Shown: positions 5,288-8,282 of the stretch, piece by piece
How the letters are laid out: each line of letters opens with the position of its first letter
Numbering within the stretch: the first letter of the stretch is position 1
Origin: Candidatus Woesearchaeota archaeon
GTDB lineage: Archaea > Nanobdellota > Nanobdellia > Woesearchaeales > UBA11576
Assembly (NCBI GenBank): GCA_027083015.1
Contig: JALWQS010000023.1
Location: 1 to 8,282 of the forward strand
Length of the DNA stretch: 8,282 nucleotides
Reading direction: 5' to 3'
Notes under the pieces: model-generated
What the model saw: only the letters and a program-made list of their open reading frames with translations
Database searches by the model: none
What the model was told of the DNA's origin: nothing
Position numbers and translations under genes: made by a program

Positions 5288-5316
5288 TTTATATATATTG
5301 ACATTTGTCAATATAT
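5288..5316 (+). promoter_or_regulatory. TATA box and ArsR operator (11-bp inverted repeat)
   Basis: TTTATATATAT (5288-5298) is the TATA box, about 27 bases before the ATG at 5321, so the mRNA is probably leaderless. Overlapping it, ATATATTGACA (5293-5303) and TGTCAATATAT (5306-5316) are perfect inverted arms separated by TT. This is a typical ArsR operator shape, and a bound dimer would cover the promoter up to the start site. The TTGACA core differs from the palindrome of the first arsR, so the two regulators probably recognise different sites. Confidence 0.75.
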
Positions 5317-5320
5317 CAAT

Positions 5321-5596
5321 ATGAAAGAGTCTTTAAAGATATTCAAAGCCTTATGTGACGAGACGCGTCTGAGAATTGTTGAACTTTTGCTTGAGCAGGA
5401 AAGGTGTGTCTGTGAACTGGTTCCGCCTGTCGGAAGGACACAGTCGACTGTCTCCATCCAGTTATCTAAGCTGGAAGACTTAGGCATTGTTGAGTCGCGA
5501 AGAGAAGGGAAAAGCATCTATTACAGGCTCGCAAACAAAAAAGTGGTGAAGATTCTGAAGATAGCAGACAAGAAATATGAAAAACACAAAAGATGA
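5321..5596 (+). CDS. arsR: ArsR-family metal(loid)-sensing repressor with CXC site
   Basis: The 91-residue protein is a compact ArsR/SmtB repressor. Helix 1-2 is IFKALCDETRLRIVELL (7-23). The sensing loop is ERCVCEL, with Cys29 and Cys31. The recognition helix region is TQSTVSIQLSKLEDLGIV (40-57), and the wing is SRREGKSIYYRL (59-70). The CVC pair matches the ELCVC site at the start of the DNA-binding helix that binds As(III)/Sb(III) or soft metals in ArsR and releases the repressor; Cys12 could be a third ligand. The ATG at 5321 is preferred over the in-frame ATG at 5246 because the promoter and operator lie between. It heads an operon with a TSUP transporter, a CPTC thioredoxin-like protein and an ACR3-like transporter. 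The inducer is inferred, not shown. Confidence 0.92.
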   Translation: MKESLKIFKALCDETRLRIVELLLEQERCVCELVPPVGRTQSTVSIQLSKLEDLGIVESRREGKSIYYRLANKKVVKILKIADKKYEKHKR

Positions 5597-5610
5597 TGGG
5601 GGGATTACTG

Positions 5611-6405
5611 ATGATATTACCATTTTTATTGACTGTGATTATTGTAGGCTTTGTTACTGCAGGACTGAATATCCGTTTTGACAGGTTCTTTACGATCTTA
5701 TTATTATTGTTTCTTTTCAAGTTCACGATCTTCAAGGCAATAAACATTTTCCTGTGGGTCATAATGTTCGGTGCATTGATGATACTTCTTAACAATAAGG
5801 ATAAGATAATCTCTTTACCTAATAAGATGAAGGTTAAGCTTTTGGTGATGATTCCATTGTTCACTTTCATAGCTTCTTTTTTAGGAACACTGCTTTTTGC
5901 AATCAGTAAAGCTGCGGTTTTGATCATAATTTTAGGCGTCCTTGCAGTCCTTTACGGGCTTAGGCTTATCATCGTACATTTTGAAGAACATGAGCTGAAT
6001 TTTGAGAAGGGTCACCCATTGGTCACGAAGATCTGCGGATTCTTGGGTCCCTGGATCAGCGGTTTTTCTATAGGAGTCGTCGGAACTTCGTTGAAGCCTT
6101 TGAAGATCCCTTTTGCTATAAAGATCGGAAAGATGAACGCCAAACAGGTGTATGTGGGAAACAGCATGACTGCCTTTTTTGCCTCTCTTTTTTCGATAAT
6201 ATGGCATTTTTTCTTCACTAGTGGTATGACCTTAAACCTGTTCTATGATCAGATGCTGCTGGCATTAGCTCTTTTTGCAGGCATTCATTTCATGTTTGAG
6301 ATCACGAACCTTTTCTTTCCTGAGCGTTGGAGGAAGGGTTTTCAGATACTGATCGGTATGATCCTTGTTTTAGTGTCGCTTAAGATTTTCATGTTAGCGG
6401 TTTAA
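5611..6405 (+). CDS. TSUP (TauE/SafE-like) membrane transporter
   Basis: The product is 264 residues with roughly eight membrane helices and a short soluble loop near 121-137 (HFEEHELNFEKGHP). The segment ISGFSIGVVGTSLKPLKIP (about 148-166), followed by KMNAKQVYVGNSMTAFFAS, resembles the second repeat of the TSUP family, with its G..G.GG...K.P loop and following helix. That family moves sulfite, sulfonates, thiosulfate or other sulfur anions, mostly outward. The glycine signature is less complete than in typical members. I use ATG 5611 because GGGGGGAT (5598-5605) lies five bases upstream. The ATGs at 5593 and 5596 overlap the arsR stop as ATGA and are the alternative, through coupling. The thioredoxin-like gene follows after 13 bases. 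Substrate is unknown; context suggests sulfur or metalloid chemistry. Confidence 0.8.
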   Translation: MILPFLLTVIIVGFVTAGLNIRFDRFFTILLLLFLFKFTIFKAINIFLWVIMFGALMILLNNKDKIISLPNKMKVKLLVMIPLFTFIASFLGTLLFAISKAAVLIIILGVLAVLYGLRLIIVHFEEHELNFEKGHPLVTKICGFLGPWISGFSIGVVGTSLKPLKIPFAIKIGKMNAKQVYVGNSMTAFFASLFSIIWHFFFTSGMTLNLFYDQMLLALALFAGIHFMFEITNLFFPERWRKGFQILIGMILVLVSLKIFMLAV

Positions 6406-6418
6406 GAGGTGCTTAAAG

Positions 6419-6661
6419 ATGAAGATTTCAGTTATAGGCTCTGGTTGTCCGACTTGCGAGGCTTTATACAAAAAGGTCAAGGATTTGAAAGAGAAAGGCA
6501 AGATCGACGCAGAGATCGAGTACATCAAAGATGTTAATGAGCTTATAGAACGTGGCATCATGGGCAGTCCTGCCTTGCTGATAGATGATAAGCCTATCTT
6601 TATAGGCATACCTGAAACTGACGAGAAACTCTTGGAGATAATCAGGAAGTACTCTGCGTAG
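6419..6661 (+). CDS. small thioredoxin-like protein with CPTC active site
   Basis: The 80-residue protein is a minimal thioredoxin/glutaredoxin fold. Strand MKISVIGSG leads into the redox motif CPTC (Cys10, Cys13), then a long helix, strand IEYIKDV, and the cis-proline loop GSPALLID (Pro51). It fits the archaeal 'redox-active disulfide protein 2' group of short cytoplasmic thioredoxin-like proteins. GAGGTG seven bases before the ATG sets the start. In this operon it would shuttle electrons or thiols for the neighbouring transporters, for example by reducing an oxyanion or a disulfide, or by handing a thiol-bound metal(loid) to the export step. That role is inferred from position only. Confidence 0.92.
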   Translation: MKISVIGSGCPTCEALYKKVKDLKEKGKIDAEIEYIKDVNELIERGIMGSPALLIDDKPIFIGIPETDEKLLEIIRKYSA

Positions 6662-6688
6662 GATGCGTAAGAAGTGGTGATAAAGAAA

Positions 6689-7690
6689 ATGGGTAAGAAA
6701 AGGCCTATCGATAAGATAAAGCAGAACTTATCTAAGAACATGATCCTATACACGTTGATCGTGATAATAGGGGGTGTAATCTCAGGTTATTTTATTGACC
6801 TTAAGTTCTTATCACGCCTGATAATACCTATAGTGTTTATCATGATCTATCCTATGATGGTGAATTTATCCATCTCCTCATTGAAAAAGATAAGAGGTTC
6901 TCAGAAACCACTCATCGAAGCATTGATCCTGAATTTTATTTATGCCCCGCTATTCATGTGGTTCTTAACATCTGTTTTTATTTCTGACCCAAAGATTAAG
7001 CTGACTTTGATGATGCTTTCTATCGCACCAGCTTCGAGTATGGGCTTAGGGTATATCGGTCTTGCAGAAGGACATATGCTTTCTGGTGCAATAATTGTTG
7101 CTTTCGCATTCCTGGCTTCAATCATAGTCTACCCTTTTTTAGGGCATTATTTTGCCTTAGGAGCTAACATTCCTGTCCCCTTGAGTTTGATCCTGAAGAA
7201 CCTTTTGTTCATCCTGGTTCTGCCTCTTATGTTAGGCATCATAACAAGGGAGTATATAGAAAGAAGACATGGTCAGGAAAAGTTTATGGGCACCAAGTCG
7301 TATTTTTCCACGATAACTCTTAGCTTTCTTTACATCCTTATATTTGTGATCTTCGCTTCAAAAGCGCATCTTATCATAAAGAACTATATTGATATTTTAC
7401 TTCTGCTTCCTATCGCAATAATATTCTATGGTATCACGATTCTGTTCACATTGCTTATGAACAAGAGGCTTCTTGCTTTCGAATACGGGCATCACCAGTC
7501 TGTCGTCTTCACTTCTGTCAGCAAGAACATAGCTTTAACTATCGCTATCTTAGTTTCAGTTTTTGGAAAAGAAGGCCAGTATCTTGCAGTTTTTCCTGCA
7601 ATTATGTCTTTGTTTCAGGCTCCCTTCCTGATGATATATCTTAAGTTCAGCAACAGGATCAAGAGGTGGTTCGGAGATGAACCATCCTAA
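6689..7690 (+). CDS. ACR3/bile acid:sodium symporter-fold transporter, cysteine-free
   Basis: The product is 333 residues with about ten membrane helices and a basic N-terminus, as in the ACR3/BASS superfamily. Two segments fit the crossover motifs of the fold: APASSMGLGYIGLAEGHMLS (about 113-132) and SVSKNIALTIAILVSVFG (276-293). In ACR3 arsenite exporters the first motif carries an essential cysteine; here it is Ser-Ser and the whole protein has no cysteine. It may therefore move another anion, or a thiolated or conjugated compound. ATG 6689 is chosen because GGTGAT (6676-6681) lies seven bases before it; a GTG at 6674 would add five residues and overlap that site. It closes the arsR operon, 27 bases after the CPTC gene. 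No T-tract terminator is seen before the patatin gene. Confidence 0.85.
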   Translation: MGKKRPIDKIKQNLSKNMILYTLIVIIGGVISGYFIDLKFLSRLIIPIVFIMIYPMMVNLSISSLKKIRGSQKPLIEALILNFIYAPLFMWFLTSVFISDPKIKLTLMMLSIAPASSMGLGYIGLAEGHMLSGAIIVAFAFLASIIVYPFLGHYFALGANIPVPLSLILKNLLFILVLPLMLGIITREYIERRHGQEKFMGTKSYFSTITLSFLYILIFVIFASKAHLIIKNYIDILLLLPIAIIFYGITILFTLLMNKRLLAFEYGHHQSVVFTSVSKNIALTIAILVSVFGKEGQYLAVFPAIMSLFQAPFLMIYLKFSNRIKRWFGDEPS

Positions 7691-7764
7691 GATAGGGATT
7701 GTCTCATGCAATAGTAGGGCTTCAAGGACAAGATCATAAATGATGAGAAAAAGTTAATTTGAAG

Positions 7765-8282
7765 ATGATAGAAAGAAAGAAGCTTAAGGTGGGACTCGCA
7801 TTAGGAGTGGGTGCTGCTAGAGGATTAGCTCATATCGGCGTCCTTCAGGTTTTGGAGAAGAATGGTATAGAGATATGCTGTGTTTCCGGTTCTAGCATGG
7901 GCGCTATCATCGGAGGGGTTTATGCCTTGGGTTTTTCTCCTTTTGAGATGGAAAAGATCACTACAAAAAACCTTCCTAAAGCCAAGAGTAAGATCTTTAG
8001 GAAAAAAATTAATTCTGAAGCTGTCTACTCGACGAAGTTTATCCACAAAAGACTTTATGATCTGTTTCAGAAAAAGACCTTTAAGGATCTTAAGATGCCT
8101 TTTTTTCCCGTAGCTGTAGATCTTATCAAAGGTGAAGAGGTCATTTTTCAGTCGGGTAAGATCATTGATGCTATCGAAGCCAGTTCAAGGATCCCTCTTT
8201 ATTATGCGCCAAAAAAGATTGGCAGCAAGGTTCTTGTTGATGGCGGTGTTTTATGCCCTGTGCCCACGAGCGTCCTTAAGGA
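7765..8282 (+). CDS. patatin-like phospholipase, RssA type (3' end outside the window)
   Basis: The 172 codons present have no stop and run off the window. The N-terminal strand LALGVGAARGLAHIGVL holds the glycine-rich oxyanion loop (GVGAARG, residues 14-20). GSSMG (42-46) gives the nucleophile Ser44. VDGGV supplies Asp159 of the Ser-Asp dyad. All catalytic parts are intact, so an active lipid acyl hydrolase or esterase is likely. This short form is the RssA-like group common in bacteria and archaea; it has no signal peptide, so it is cytoplasmic or membrane-peripheral. AGATCATAAATG at 7731-7742 could be a TATA element about 28 bases before the ATG. An in-frame TTG at 7759 is a weaker alternative start. 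It lies 74 bases after the transporter gene and may be a separate transcript. Confidence 0.92.
   Translation, partial: MIERKKLKVGLALGVGAARGLAHIGVLQVLEKNGIEICCVSGSSMGAIIGGVYALGFSPFEMEKITTKNLPKAKSKIFRKKINSEAVYSTKFIHKRLYDLFQKKTFKDLKMPFFPVAVDLIKGEEVIFQSGKIIDAIEASSRIPLYYAPKKIGSKVLVDGGVLCPVPTSVLK

Noticed and set aside
5246..5320. N-terminal extension of the second ArsR
   Set aside because: Same reason: the promoter and inverted repeat lie inside it, and ATG 5321 starts the conserved domain at normal length.
1..8282. CRISPR arrays, insertion sequences, prophage or integrase genes
   Set aside because: No regularly spaced repeats, transposase, terminal inverted repeats with target duplication, or phage genes were seen.

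Overview
The window looks like chromosomal DNA of an archaeon. The 23S rRNA tail has archaeal wording in its last domain. Several genes sit about 25-28 nt downstream of a TATA box with no ribosome binding site, so they look leaderless. Genes inside operons instead carry GGTGAT or GGAGGT-type sites. Small compact proteins, a four-helix 23S-IVP-type protein and an RssA-like patatin fit an uncultivated archaeal lineage, perhaps DPANN, but the lineage is a guess.

Layout. 1-346: 3' end of 23S rRNA, then a T-rich terminator and a gap with two perfect palindromes; no 5S rRNA or tRNA follows. 609-992: a four-helix-bundle protein of the 23S rRNA intervening-sequence family, on the same strand as the rRNA. 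2529 back to 1010 (minus): a two-gene operon of an internally duplicated four-helix membrane protein and a long Lys/Glu-rich coiled-coil protein with a TTG start. 2733-3458: a leaderless lipoprotein with a Ser/Pro linker and an eight-cysteine domain. 3497-4174: a HAD-superfamily phosphatase with all four motifs.

4423-5168 is a compact unit that looks new. A palindromic operator lies over the TATA box of an ArsR-family repressor (4459-4776). The repressor's stop overlaps, as ATGA, the start of a 49-codon ORF with four cysteines (4773-4922). A 46-codon two-helix membrane protein with a perfect GGAGGT site follows (4994-5134), then a T-tract terminator. Both small ORFs are easily missed. The stretch between them can form two competing RNA pairings.

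5288-7690 is a second ArsR-controlled operon. A near-perfect inverted repeat covers the TATA box and start-site region. It is followed by an ArsR with a CVC metalloid/metal site, a TSUP (TauE/SafE-like) membrane protein, an 80-residue thioredoxin-like CPTC protein, and an ACR3/bile-acid-symporter-fold transporter with no cysteine at all. The set suggests a metal(loid)- or thiol/sulfur-stress export and redox module, but the missing ACR3 cysteine makes plain arsenite export doubtful. 7765-8282 is a patatin-like phospholipase cut by the window edge.
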